This document shows, one piece after another, positions 22,063 through 32,590 of a stretch of DNA of 64,000 nucleotides. A program made the translations under genes and the position numbers. The stretch is from Lepidostoma basale. Taxonomy: Eukaryota > Arthropoda > Insecta > Trichoptera > Lepidostomatidae. The notes below the pieces were generated by a model. That model was given only the letters and a program-made list of their open reading frames with translations. It searched no databases and was not told where the DNA came from. The DNA lies in the NCBI GenBank assembly GCA_022606425.2, contig JAHDVF020000590.1, forward strand, positions 1,054,001-1,118,000, written 5' to 3'. Every line of letters begins with the position of its first letter. Within the stretch, counting starts at the first letter, position 1.

Positions 22063-22437
22063 GAAATTATTTCAAATGGCAATGCATGATAACGACCGAA
22101 AAATCGTTTCATATTCAAAATATGCGAATTTGACGTCGCCGTAAACATTTCCACGTGAATGCACCTTCGGGCCGGCCGTCGGCGCTTCGGCGCTGACAGC
22201 CGTGTGAAGCATTTCTGTACGCTCGCCAGAAGTAAAACTAATAATTCCCAAATATCATTTCTGACTTACACAATATTACGTCATCCTTGTTTTGTTGAAA
22301 TTATAGAAAACAACATTTTCATTTGTTAAGCCAAACGTTTAAAAAGTATTAAGCCTATAGTCCCAATTTTTTATTTCTTCTTGTATACAACAGGTCGTTT
22401 GAACCCAATTACTGTATACAATTTAAACTAACTAACT
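22063..22437. other. Unique stretch with GC-rich core
   Basis: 22140-22215 (GGGCCGGCCGTCGGCGC...) is strongly GC-rich and single-copy. 22383-22430 (GTATACAACAGGTCG...) is a SINE-variant tail trace also seen near 50755 and 54980. No gene. Confidence 0.4.
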
Positions 22438-22562
22438 AACTATCACGCCGTCTCCCTGAAAAGGTAGGCAGAAAGAATGGACTGTCACACTTTAACCGAT
22501 GCACTCCATCTTTCTCTTTTCGCCCCGCGGAAGACGCGGTGTCATGGGTTACGAGCCTAGGG
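22438..22562 (-). repeat. SINE-T fragment
   Basis: Starts CTAACTAACTATCACGCCGTC and reads the SINE-T body complement (AAAGAATGGACTGTCACAC, TTCGCCCCGCGG, GTGTCATGGGTTACGAGCC). 5' part missing. Confidence 0.7.
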
Positions 22563-22574
22563 TAGCTGGTTGCG

Positions 22575-22772
22575 AACCTAGGGTAGCTAATAAGGTAGCT
22601 TAATCTCATGACATGTGCTAGGTAGTCAATCTATCGCCATTTTATTGTCACGTGAATTCTTCACCTGACCAAAGACAGTGTGACAATCACACTGCCGTCG
22701 CCGGGAATCGAACCCGGGACCTTCGGTATGTATGTCAGAGCTCTTACCTTTCTGGCACGAAGGTCGTAATGT
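22575..22772 (-). repeat. SINE-1 copy
   Basis: Well-preserved tRNA-like head with a B-box complement GGGAATCGAACCCGGG. The body lies at 22610-22680. The head supplies a GTAAGAGC sequence that happens to be a good splice donor (see 22748). Confidence 0.75.
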
Positions 22773-22962
22773 TCTTTATGTAGATGTTGTGATCTGCTTA
22801 AACAGCTCTGATTTGTGACAAGCAAATTTGATCCTGTGATGACTATGTCCAGTTTTATCTTCATCCTTTTGGTGGTCATCTTGCCGGTCGATGGTACTCT
22901 GGAGTCTTGTGTATCACAATCTTGGGAATCCTCGCTAGTTCCTCCCTCTCGATATGGACCCT
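22748..22962 (-). CDS. Candidate exon of an unknown gene, SINE at its 3' edge
   Basis: After a plausible acceptor (TTAATATTCTAG, exon starting at 22962) one frame stays open through about 70 codons (PYREGGTSEDSQDCDTQD, then an internal ATG with good context giving MTTKRMKIKLDIVITG). A GTAAGAGC donor follows at 22747, lying within the SINE-1 head. The 190 bp outside the SINE are single-copy. Upstream on the same strand, a GC-rich candidate first exon ends at 23217 with a consensus GTAAGT. No domain recognised, and no downstream exon identified. Confidence 0.3.
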
Positions 22963-23216
22963 CTAGAATATTAAGTAAAAATATTTTTTGAAAATATTAT
23001 AAACAATTCTAAAACATCTATATTATCAACTAAATGTACTTTTTATTTATATTTTTATCATTTTGTGTATTATGTCCCACGACTTTATTAACTAATATTT
23101 GGCCCTCCAGTCTAGGTATAGGCGCGGTATCGTCTACTTTGGGTAATATGATATTATTCTCTGGCAATGGAATAAGAAAAGCAAATAAATAAAAAAAAAG
23201 AGTACGATTAACTTAC

Positions 23217-23420
23217 GTATCTTCACCTCTCGAACGCGTATTGGCCAGGATCACCCGATGAGCAGTGCTCCGCAGAGCTCGCCCTATCACCTCTCGCATA
23301 GCGCCGAATATCGTCCGCGCGGATGCATTTTACACTGCACATACCCGCTCGGCTTAGCCACCAGGTTTATTATTAATAACCAGAGCTGACGTGAACGAAT
23401 GAATTTATTTAGCTTGAAAT
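23217..23420 (-). other. GC-rich candidate promoter/first exon
   Basis: CpG-rich in an AT-rich setting, ending (minus strand) at AGATAC|GTAAGT. An ATG at 23299 opens a 28-codon frame to the donor (MREVIGRALRSTAHRV), but that frame does not continue in the candidate exon at 22962. If real, this exon would be mostly untranslated. Confidence 0.3.
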
Positions 23421-23939
23421 AGGCGCAGTAATGGCGTGTAGTAAATCTGGCGCGGAGATTTTATTGTATTTATCCGATAGCTGCGAAAATATGCAACTAA
23501 AAACTCCTCGACAAAATGGCGACCGAATCACAGAATGGCGGCGGTGACATATGCGTTATTGAACCAATAAATTATATTCGTATAAAATAATATTATTACA
23601 TTTCTCTCCAATAGATTTTAGAGCCCTAATTAAATTAATAATATAGGTTTTGTATATATTTTTATATATTATTTAATCCAAAAATTTATGTTATAGGATA
23701 TGTACCATACAATGATACTTTGAATATTATTGTGTTTATTTTATTTTTTACGATAGAATCTTCAAAACATGGCCAAAAAAATAAATCGGAAATTCTTATA
23801 TATTCGCTATCACTGTTGTGAATTCACATTTATTTTAAAAGCACATTATTGAACTTTTTACAGACACGTTTCGGGTCGCAGATGACCTTTTTTTTATGTA
23901 GAATGTTTACAATTAGAAAGGGTAGGTACATAATGTTAT
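23421..23939. other. Unique intergenic sequence
   Basis: Contains ATGGCGACCG and ATGGCGGCGG motifs near 23516-23545 (CpG-containing, promoter-like). Otherwise AT-rich. No gene. Confidence 0.35.
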
Positions 23940-24225
23940 TGATACTGAACTGAATATACTGAGATGGGCCGGTCACGTGCAGAGGATGCCGTCATCGCGA
24001 ACCCCAAATAGATTGCTGGAGTGGCATCCAGGTGGTAGAAGACCAATTGGACGACCAAGGCTGCGATGGGAGGATGAAGTTGGGAGAGATGGAGCAAGAT
24101 TGTTAAGAGTGTCAGATTGGAGGGTCGAAGCGGAGGACAGGAGGAGTTGGAGGCGAAGAATACTGGAGGCTAAGGCTCGATATGGGCTGTAGGGCCATCG
24201 AAGAAGAAGAAGAAGAAGAAGAAGA
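23940..24225 (+). mobile_element. LINE C-terminal fragment with (GAA)n tail
   Basis: LNILRWAGHVQRMPSSRTPN, then RPIGRPRLRWEDEVGRDG and SWRRRILEAKARYGL-stop, is a complete C-terminal tail of a non-LTR ORF. It ends in eight GAA repeats (24203-24226). The family is distinct from A to D by sequence. Confidence 0.75.
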
Positions 24226-24404
24226 CATAATGTTATTGAAATGGGCAATGAAAGAGTTTTAAAAAAAGTAGATACGTTGAAAGCTCTATTAAAAAAAAAA
24301 ATTTAATTCATAAAAAAATCATAATTATGGCAATCCACAGTGTTACTGTCTTCAGTTTATCAAACGTTTTTGTATTTTTTTTAAATATTTTATATTGTGT
24401 AATA

Positions 24405-24602
24405 AGTTATTGTATAGTACTACCTTCTCCAACTGGAGGGGAAAGTTGAGGGAGTTCGAGGGCCCAGTAGGACACAGATGTCCTGGCTGCGTAATGTGAG
24501 GAAGTGGACCGGCATCCGAAGTGTGGAGGAGCTGTTCCTGACAGGTTCGCCACGGTGATCGCCAACGTTGGGGGGACTTGACAGGGCACTTGAAGAAGAC
24601 AA
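24405..24602 (+). mobile_element. RTE-like LINE 3' end (family A)
   Basis: Matches 6640-6830 nearly base for base: GATGTCCTGGCTGCG, GTGGACCGGCATCC, AGTGTGGAGGAGCTGTTC, GACAGGGCACTTGAAGAAG. Severely 5'-truncated. Confidence 0.8.
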
Positions 24603-25096
24603 TTATATTATAATACACTTTATGCACACGAATCGAATATAATATATCAAATGAAACATTCAAAAGTAATAATCTCGACACAGGCTGCATACATTTTAAA
24701 AACTTTAATTTAAAAAATAATCTGGAGTGTTTAATTCAATTAATTATTTTTGGATTGTTAAGGTTAATTTTTTTGTAAAATTCATTTGAACGTATTATTT
24801 CCATTAATGTATTCTACTTAGATGAATATATCATCACACTGTATGAATATCTGTGTCTCCACCAAATAATTTGTTTAAACAAAGTATAAATCAGAAGTCT
24901 CAATCGGTTTTGAATATTTTCAAAATTGTATTATTTATTGGGAGACAAAAATACTTCATTTACTGTTTTTGTCTAAGCGGTCATTGCCCTGGATGTTGTG
25001 GTAATGCACAACACAATTAATTTGCAAAAATATTGATTATTCCTCACTGTACTATGCAAAAGTCAATTGTAATTGCGTAAGTTTAATGAATTAATT
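24603..25096. other. AT-rich stretch, no gene seen
   Basis: No repeat family or coding signal recognised. Confidence 0.5.
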
Positions 25097-25300
25097 TCAT
25101 ACACCGACTAAAAGGTCATTCATTATTGCATCACATTCGTTGTATTCAAGTGGACAATAATGTATTGAATTTAGGAAATTTTTCGAATACCAAAATATCG
25201 CTTCTGGTGCATCTGTTTTCGTAAATCGATCTTTTGGAAATGTTCGTGTGCAACATACAAAGTTGAATGCATTACTCCCGGGGAATATGACAGGGAACAC
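25097..25300 (-). CDS. Open frame of unknown origin
   Basis: About 67 codons ending in TGA, with mixed composition that looks coding (TFPKDRFTKTDAPEAIFWYS, YCPLEYNECDAIMNDL) in AT-rich DNA. There is no ATG at its start and no convincing acceptor, so it is a partial exon or an old mobile-element piece. A 13-bp direct repeat, AATATGACAGGGA, brackets its start (25283 and 25322 region). No family recognised. Confidence 0.25.
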   Translation of the reverse strand: MFPVIFPGSNAFNFVCCTRTFPKDRFTKTDAPEAIFWYSKNFLNSIHYCPLEYNECDAIMNDLLVGV

Positions 25301-25476
25301 TTTATTTACGTCAGTTCACTAATATGACAGGGAAATACATGAATATGATAATACGTATGTACAGGTGTATGTACGTATATATGGGAAAACTGCACTGTCC
25401 GGGTTTTGACCGAGAACAGTGTCGTGTGTCAAATATTTGCACCTGTTTTGGTGAATAATACTAATGGCGCTTTTAT

Positions 25477-25752
25477 TTGCTCTTTTATTCACTTCGTCCT
25501 GTTTTATTCCCAGTTTTATGTACGAATAGCTTTCAACCGGTGTATATTATTGTACTATTGTACTTTCATCTGGTAAAAATCGAGTTTTTAACTATAAATT
25601 TTGAGAGTAAATTTCCATTGACTGATAAAATATGCAGGTATTATGTGTTGTACTGGAATAGTAAGTTTATACTATTTTTAGAACAAAACGATTTTATGGA
25701 TGATATTAATGATGTTATTCGAAATTTTATGGAAGAAGTTCATTGTAAATAA
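25477..25752 (+). CDS. Open frame of unknown origin
   Basis: A 91-codon frame ending TAA. The last third (EQNDFMDDINDVIRNFMEEV) looks like an amphipathic coding segment. A TTTTTAG acceptor-like site precedes it at 25680. The N-terminal part is hydrophobic and AT-driven. No family recognised. Possibly divergent partner of the frame at 25097-25300, possibly chance. Confidence 0.25.
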   Translation: MLFYSLRPVLFPVLCTNSFQPVYIIVLLYFHLVKIEFLTINFESKFPLTDKICRYYVLYWNSKFILFLEQNDFMDDINDVIRNFMEEVHCK

Positions 25753-26189
25753 TGAAACGATTTATTTATATTTTTAAATACCTTTATATCAAGTAAAATT
25801 CCACTTAGGCAGCTTGCTGGCATCTTCTGGGACCAGAATTTAAGTGGGATTTGAACAAATGTGTATTTAAAAAAAATAGATCGTGTTTTAATTAAATTTT
25901 TTAAATGGGTGAAGGATCACTGATTTTCCGAATTCAAATCATTATTTATCATCTGAATAGCGGTATATAAGAGGTTTAAATTATATTCAATATGAAAATA
26001 AAAATCCTTTAAGAGTGAAGGAAGCTATATGGGAAATGATCAAATGCAATTTCCTTTAAAGTTTCAATCCTAAGAATTAGTTTCCAGGTTCTTAAGATGC
26101 CACTTGGGCCTTTAATGTGGTATTTTCCCATTGCATTCCACATTTTTCTGTATACACCAGGTTATTTGAACCTTATTGTGTACAAATTC
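25753..26189. other. AT-rich stretch with ribozyme-like remnant
   Basis: 25800-25850 (CCACTTAGGCAGCTTGCTGGC...AAGTGGGAT), read on the minus strand, is a decayed member of the GGCAGC...GCTGCC family. Otherwise nothing recognised. Confidence 0.4.
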
Positions 26190-26815
26190 GTCTTCTTCTT
26201 CTTCCGTGTTGAAGACCTATGTGGTCTGTTCTTCAGAAAGTTGCTCCTCCTGTGTAGATTCCCAGCTGTCCTTCCACCTTTTAGGAGGTCTTCCACGAGG
26301 ACGAGTCCCATGAGGCTGATTATGCAATGCAATATAGGGGAGTCTGGTGGTGTCCATTCTTTGAACATGACCGTACCAGTCCCTTTTTCACTGTCTGCTC
26401 CATCTTATAATATCCTCAACCTAACATATCTCTCTTATTCTGGTGTTCTTCACGCGATCTCTCAGTGTCTTGTCTGCTATCGTCCTCAGTGTCTTCAAAA
26501 GGAAGTCCTCAAAACTTGTTTGGTCCTTACTGTGTCTGCCCTTGCTTCGACGCCATATTTTATTATTGGTCTTACGCATTCTTTATAGATTCTCATCTTA
26601 CTCTTAATGGCCATGTTTTTGTTTTTACATATTGTGGATTTTAGACTTGTTAACTTGGTTTTGTATTTCTTCCAGCAGATCAGCTCCTCCCACCAAGTCT
26701 ATGCCAAGATACTTGAAGATCCTGACCTGTTCTATGGGTTGATTTTTTATAACCAGGTTACATGTTTTGGGTGTTTTGAAAATGGTCATAAATTTTGTAT
26801 TTTCGATTTGCGGTA
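26190..26815 (-). pseudogene. RTE-like LINE C-terminal region (family B)
   Basis: On the minus strand, broken frames give KMRIYKECVRPIIKYGVEAR with ADTVRTKQVLRT, then KGTGTVMFKEWTPPDSPILH and the basic end. The (GAA)n tail appears as TCTTCTTCTTCTTCC at 26190-26205. Related copies: 15240, 18045 and 53560. Confidence 0.75.
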
Positions 26816-26819
26816 GAAG

Positions 26820-26916
26820 TCAGTCTATTGTCATTTTTATTGATACGCGAATTATACCAGACCAAACACTGGGTGTGAATTTGCAGGAATCGAACTCGGG
26901 ACTTCAGTGTGGCAGT
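26820..26916 (-). repeat. SINE-1 fragment
   Basis: GCAGGAATCGAACTCGGGAC (B-box complement) and CAGTGTGGCAGTTA of the head, with part of the body. Both ends lost; it sits between family B and the CR1/jockey-group copy. Confidence 0.55.
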
Positions 26917-26919
26917 TAT

Positions 26920-27440
26920 CAATCAAATCAAATCAAATCAGTTTATTTTCTCAAAAGATATTACAAACAACGGAGTTTAAGGCATCTATTGAGAACTGGT
27001 AAAACATAAAAAAATATATAATACCAGGAACGCATGAGAGATGGTTCGACATTAGGAATACAAGATACTCTCCAAAGTCAAGAGTATTTGTCTTCTGAAC
27101 GTACTTTCACGAATATGAAAGACATCGATCTCCGAAGCGATCATGTTCAGCAGTTTGATTGCTCTCCCCACCGGCATCACCAGAGGCAGGTTGATTCTGC
27201 ATGCTGGGAGATAAAACAGTCTGTGCTGACGCTGTCGAAGATAACCATCCGGAACATAAAGATGGATAGCCTCCAAGATGACGGAATTCTCAAAGAATCC
27301 CCTGATAAGTCTGAAGAAATGGGTAAGTGTGCACCCATCCCATCTTTTTGTAAACTATTAGTCCTCAGCATGCCCAAGAGGAATGCAGTGGGATAAAGCC
27401 ACGGATAGCTACCAAACTCTATCATGTAGAGATATCTCCG
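26920..27440 (-). pseudogene. CR1/jockey-group LINE 3' end, (TTGAT)n tail
   Basis: Begins with (CAAAT)n at 26921-26940, the complement of the tail. Minus-strand frames give FGSYPWLYPTAFLLGMLRTN and, in another frame, TNLPLVMPVGRAIKLLNMI, the same C-terminal block as 39215-40135 and 62950-63415. Frameshifted. Confidence 0.8.
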
Positions 27441-28169
27441 AAATCTTTTCTGAAGTTATATACGTTGCTTCTCTGCCGTGAAGGCCACCCATAACATAAC
27501 TACGAAAACTGCTTGAAAGTTAATTAAAAATGTAGTTTGTTTAATACTTCAATTTAAGCTTTAGTTCAAAAGAAAACGTTTAGTTTCTTTTGTTAATCTA
27601 TACACACCGAATGTGAGTATGGTAGTTTTGAAATGATTACTTCTAGTCCCTGTTGTAGTATAGTAATAGGGCCTCGGGCAAGAGCTGTATGGTAATGCCT
27701 CCTGTGTAACTATATTCGCGGGAGCAGAGTGATGGTTATTCGGTGAACAGTATTACCGAATCTCATATTGATGCATTAACCGCCCACGCAGTCAGAGAGC
27801 TCTTAAAAATAATCGAAAACGTGTTCAAAACGCATCAGCCCAGACGGGCCGGGTGAGGGGAGGGGGGGAAGAGGGAGGAGGGGGGGGAAGTCACTTTGTA
27901 AATGTCAAACAAATTCAGGAGAAATATGAAGAAGATTATCCGCTTTATATTTGCTCAGACGGCGAAATACGCGTGCACTTTGCGTACCGAGTATTATGTG
28001 TATAAATTGGGGATATGAAGGATGTGATACCACTTTTGGTTTATTCTTGTCTTGCCTTAAATATGAAGTGTATTTACGGACGGTGCGAGGTTAACCTCTC
28101 TATCACATGATTCGTAGCGGATTACAATTCTTTTTAAAGAAATTGTTTTCTGAAAAATTATGTTTAACT
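27441..28169. other. Unique intergenic sequence with a G-rich tract
   Basis: 27640-27860 is less AT-rich and single-copy. 27855-27890 is a 36-nt pure purine run with several G runs, able in principle to form a G-quadruplex or triplex. No gene seen. Confidence 0.45.
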
Positions 28170-28292
28170 CCATAATAAACAATTAATACGAATGAAAACC
28201 TCTGTTTTCTAGAAGTTTTACTACATTTTATGCGAATGACATGATTCGCCCGGCTAAAGCAATATTAAATGTTTGAATATAATGTTATGTAT
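28170..28292. repeat. Fold-back left arm only
   Basis: AATACGAATGAAAACCTCTG, TTTTCTAGAAGTTTTACTAC, GCGAATGACATGATTCGCC. The right arm is missing; a LINE-T remnant follows. Confidence 0.55.
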
Positions 28293-28295
28293 CAA

Positions 28296-28960
28296 AAAAA
28301 TAGTTTTACTCTTCTACATTAACACACTGCGACACGCATGCTCGTAGATTGTTCCGTATTCGAACATGACCGCCTTTCAGTAATTGTTTAATTTGATCAT
28401 GCCATGTCTTCCTTGGTCTTCCTCGACTTCTTTTCTTATTTACACTTCTTGTTTTAATCTTTTAAATCACTCTTTTCTCATCCATTTGGTCTACGGACGA
28501 CCTTTGTAGCCGAGTGGTAAGTGCCTTGACTGCCACCCCAAAGGTTCCGGGTTCGATTCCCGGCGAGGGCAGTATGATTGTCACACTGTATTTGGTCTGG
28601 TGTAGAATTCACGTGACAGTAAAATGGCGATAGATTAGCTACCTATTACATGTCACGAGAATCACTATGATAGCTATAATACCCTTTACATCGATTTGGC
28701 TCATGCTGTCATGATGTAAAGAGCGATTCAGCAAAATAATAATAAGATGTCATAACCATCTTCTTGACCATTTCATAATTTTATTTCGGATACGTTGCTT
28801 TCTTACTTCTTTGTTAGGTACATATAAAAATGTACATATTTTATAGGACATTCTTATTAATGATCTCATTTCTACGGCATTTATCATATTTTCATTCTTC
28901 TTCTGCCAACACCAAGTTTTACTTCCGTACATAAGGGTCGACACTAAAATCAAATGAGTT
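28296..28960 (-). pseudogene. LINE-T copy split by a SINE-1 insertion
   Basis: 28296-28494 and 28746-28960 are one minus-strand LINE-T remnant: ATGACCGCC...GTCTTCCTTGGTCTTCCTCG, then after the SINE the TLMYGSKTWCWQKKN and MINAVEMRSL region. The break falls in the segment encoding the WFGHMERMDE motif. This gives the relative age: LINE-T first, SINE later. Confidence 0.75.
28496..28745 (+). repeat. SINE-1, full-length reference copy
   Basis: The complete tRNA-like head (GTAGCCGAGTGGTAAGTGCC, GGTTCGATTCCCGGCGAGG) is followed by the body GTGTAGAATTCACGTGACAG. The tail is ACATCGATTTGGCTCATGC, GTAAAGAGCGATTCAGC, then an AATAATAAT end. It is inserted in a LINE-T copy. Confidence 0.8.
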
Positions 28961-29604
28961 TACGAATGTTCTTTAATTCGATTTGGTATAATTTGTAATA
29001 ACGATTGAAAAATGCTGAAATGCAAAACGAAGCAAAATTTTAAAATTAAGTCATTTTGAAATAAATCTTTCAGACGTTTTGCGGATTGCGTGTGATTAAT
29101 TTGAATTTACTCAGGAAAATGCCAGAGTAACAAAAGGAATAGAATGGAAGGTTTTCAACGGTTATTTGAACATTATGTGCTATTTTAAAAATCTATATGA
29201 TAGATGAATGATAGACGTATGGAATATAACTAATGTTGAGTTATCGGAAATGTTTTCATAGATTCAGAGAAAAATCTCCAAATGAACTGTGATAATTGAC
29301 GTTTTTTTATAAATATTTTAATAACGTCTTTATATGCTTTGTTTCATGATAAATGTTTTTCCACATTAATGAGTTTATAATTACACTTTTGATGGTTATG
29401 CGATGATACATTTTCATAAATATAAACAAATATAAATATTATATATAGATAGCCCATGGACCCCAGAACTTGACTTGATACTTGCTCTGTAGGTACAGTT
29501 GAAATTAAATACAAAATGTAGAAATACAATTTTATATTAACTAGTAATATTTTTGAGATAAACACCAACAATGATCACATAATTGAAACTATTAAGAAAA
29601 AAAC
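28961..29604. other. AT-rich stretch, no gene seen
   Basis: No repeat family or coding signal recognised. Confidence 0.5.
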
Positions 29605-30052
29605 AGAAGATGGCAGCGAGCTGCCAAAACCCGGTCGAAGCCATAAAACCAAGTGGACATTAAATACATGTTATAAAGTTTTTTTTTCATTATTTAAGTT
29701 AACATTGTTCTTTTTGTGTTAAATTATTTTTATTATTATTTTTATTTTGTTATTTTATTTTATATCATTGTATTTTATATTATTTGTTTTAGATTTATTT
29801 TGTGGGTGTCGGACGATCGAAGTGTGCGCGGGAGATGCCTATTGGTGGCGATGAGGTTCGCAACCCATCACACCGCGTCTCCCGCGAGCGAAAAGAGAAG
29901 GATGGAGTGCCGCATCAGTAAAAGTGTGGCAGTCCATTCTTTCTGCCTACCCTTTCGGGGAGACGGCGTGATGGTTAGTTAGTTAGTTAGTTAAATAAAA
30001 TACGCGAAAATGGAAGCGAGCTGCTGATACCGGTCAAAACTAAAAATAAAAT
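29605..30052 (+). repeat. Ribozyme-like element duplicated around a SINE-T
   Basis: AGATGGCAGCGAGCTGCC with CCCGGTCGAAGCC (29607-29643) and a second, more decayed copy (30010-30050, GCGAGCTGCTGATACCGGTC) flank SINE-T at 29705-29995. GGCAG-CGAG-CTGCC is a stem II candidate, followed by AAAAC in place of GAAAC. The same core occurs at 34310 and, inverted, at 41580. Confidence 0.5.
29705..29995 (+). repeat. SINE-T, well-preserved copy
   Basis: Near-identical to 11515-11792 over its length, ending GACGGCGTGATGG then TTAGTTAGTTAGTTA. The first part is AT-rich (TTTTATTTTATATC). The body GGGTGTCGGACGATCGAAG... is non-coding. Confidence 0.75.
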
Positions 30053-31684
30053 AAATACATATTATGAAATAAATCTGATATATTTTTTTCAATGTTCAAA
30101 ATACAAACATTTTTGCATTTTTGTAATATATAATCCTGATTTTCGCAATGTTAACTCGTATACAGTTGGCCGCTCCGGAAAGCTATACTAATAAAAATGC
30201 CTTTTCCCTTTTCGCAATAATTAAACTATCGAAACGCGTACAGCCCTATTTAATTAACTGGAATATTTTACCTCCGACTCGCCCCACCCGCCGCCACTGT
30301 CTCCCGCTATCACTATCCCGTAATTAATTACGTTCAATGATAAATGCAGGATTTATGCAAAGCAACGGGAATGGTGGACGCCAGGGTGACGTCAGATATA
30401 CTTTTGAATTTCGAACAGTGCTTATCAGTGACGTAGAACGTTATTTAATTGCAATAATAAGTTAGTTGAGAACACTCTTATTTTTTAGTAAGTTCGTATC
30501 ATTTTATTAAAAGTCCACGTGCTTTTCTGTATAACCTTGAATTTACAAACTCGTATAATATTGTTTTTTTTTCTACTTCTGGTATGTGGAATAAAAAATG
30601 AATTGAAAAGAGAGCTTCATTTTTTGTTCCCATTACCTTATGATTGATCGATGTATTAAACAAATATAAGACTTGTAATGAACAAATGATGTCAGTCTAG
30701 TATCCGTACGTTTAAAACCATAAAAATCGGAATAAATCTCGTGCAAACTGGTTTATTGTTTAATTTTATAGTGAAATTTATCAAATGAAATTATTTGATT
30801 AATTTGAAGGTTGCATGTTGTTTTAGATTTGACTTCTCTCGACGTGTCTACTTTAATAACTATTTTGGAGGCCGTGGTCACCCCAAATCTTCTCTCTCGG
30901 TAGACATCGATATCTAATAAATCGTAGGATAAATATTTTGTTACTTCGGTGTCAAAATATGATATAATATGATGTATGGGACGTCATCACTTGGATGGAA
31001 AAATTATTTTTCTTCGAATATTATATTACAATGAGATGAAATACGAAAATGTTATAAAAAACGATGTCTTATTAATTATAACTCACTTCGAGCATTACGA
31101 AATAGTAAAAGATGGGATTATTTTGTAGAACCTGTAAGTGAGACGGCAATTTAAAAAAAGTTATAAACGGTTAGTCACGTGATTAACTCTATTTTGCTAA
31201 TCTATTTTGTCAGTAGTTTCTATGACATTTATCATAAAATAATATATTCATGCAATTACTCATAGATGTCATGTTTGACCTATCAGAACAAAAGCAGTAG
31301 AAACGGAAAAAAAAAATATTTAATTTATTTCAAAATAATACATAAGTCTAATTTACATTGTACGTGTATTTTTTTTCCTGATAAACGTATTTTCAAACAA
31401 AAACACTATTGATTTTAATTCCTATTATGATAGGAACTCGTTTCAGTGATAGGAACTCGTTTCGTCTTGTTTGAATATTATTAACTGAATTACAAACTGA
31501 ATCGTATTATGGTTTCGTCAATCTAATCTATCAATGTCATCTACGCTGAAACAGATGATTTCAGTGATAAAAATAAAAACAAAATTGTAGAAGAAACTAG
31601 AAAAAATATTACTATATAACAGTAACTTGGTGGTTTGACATATTAAAAAATGAGTAGTGTAATAAACTTTAGTTAAGTTTGTGT
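30053..31684. other. Mostly AT-rich unique sequence, one GC-rich island
   Basis: 30265-30420 (CGCCCCACCCGCCGCCACTG..., with TAATTAATTA and TGACGTCA-like motifs) is single-copy and could be regulatory. A 14-bp direct repeat, GATAGGAACTCGTTTC, lies at 31429 and 31448. No gene seen in 1.6 kb. Confidence 0.4.
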
Positions 31685-31735
31685 ATAGCCCTGAATAAGG
31701 TCGCTACAGAGTGAAACCGGTTAGCCCAACTAACT
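31685..31735 (+). repeat. Hammerhead-like remnant
   Basis: CCCTGAATAAGGTCGCTACAGAGTGAAACCGGTTAG has the order CTGAxxA, stem-like segment, GAAAC, but the first box is mutated and the stem is poor. Confidence 0.35.
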
Positions 31736-31796
31736 CGAAATACAGTGATTCACGATACTCTATTCCATAGTAAATCAGCTGTTTTTAAATGTATAA

Positions 31797-32590
31797 TTAA
31801 TACGAATGAAAGTGTCTATTTTACAGAGGTTTAATTATGTCTTATGGGAATGAACTGTTTCGGCTTGCTTTATTCTTCTTCTTCTTCTTCCTCAGCCTAT
31901 TTCTGTCCACTCCTGGACAAAGGCCTCCTCCATTCGCTTCCATGTCACTCTGTCCTGTGCATACTGCATCCAGTTTACTCCGACGTGTCTGTTCAGATCA
32001 TCCTTTCACCGTAGTTGCGGTCGCCCTGCACTTCTCTTTGCCGTCCACGGTCTCCAAGTAAGCAGTCTTCTTGTCCACTTCTCATCTGAGCTTCTGGCTA
32101 CATGACCTGCCCATTGTCATTTTAGAGTCGCCACCCGGTGGATGACGTCAATGACCTTTGTTTTTTCTCTCACCGTATCTTTTCTGACTCTGTCACTTAG
32201 GCTTATTCCTAACATGGTTCTTTCCATGGCTCTTTGGGTCACTTTGGGACAATGAAACAGTTTTAAGACCATAAGTACCAACTGGCAGAACGCAGGCGTC
32301 ATACACTTTTCGTTTCAGGTTGATCGGTATTTTCCGTTTTTTAAGGATGTAACTCGTGTTTCCAAAAGCTGCCCAGCTTAGTCCAATTCTTCTTTTTAGC
32401 TCTGCGGTTTGGTTATCTCGGCCCAATCGAATATTGCGTTCCAGGTATGTATATTCTTAGACATTCTTGCTTTAATAATGCCTTATCAAGCTGTAACCTG
32501 TCATTACCATAAAATCTAATAAAATGGTACCTCCACAACTACGCGAATAACATCTTCATTTCAATTACACAATACTCATATGAAATAAAA
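31797..32590. repeat. Fold-back element interrupted by a LINE
   Basis: Left arm 31797-31864 (ACGAATGAAAGTGTCTATTT, TTATGGGAATGAACTGTTTCGGC). Right arm 32466-32590 (TAATGCCTTATCAAGCTGTAACC, TGTCATTACCATAAAATC). The RTE-like family C copy sits in the loop, so it is the younger insertion. Confidence 0.6.
31865..32465 (-). pseudogene. RTE-like LINE C-terminal region (family C)
   Basis: Inverted copy of 2395-3050. Frames such as MGRDNQTAELKRRIGLSWAA and KRKVYDACVLPVGTYGLKT correspond to that ORF, now with frameshifts near 32120 and 32250. The (GAA)n tail appears as TTCTTCTTCTTCTTCCTC at 31872-31890. Confidence 0.85.
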
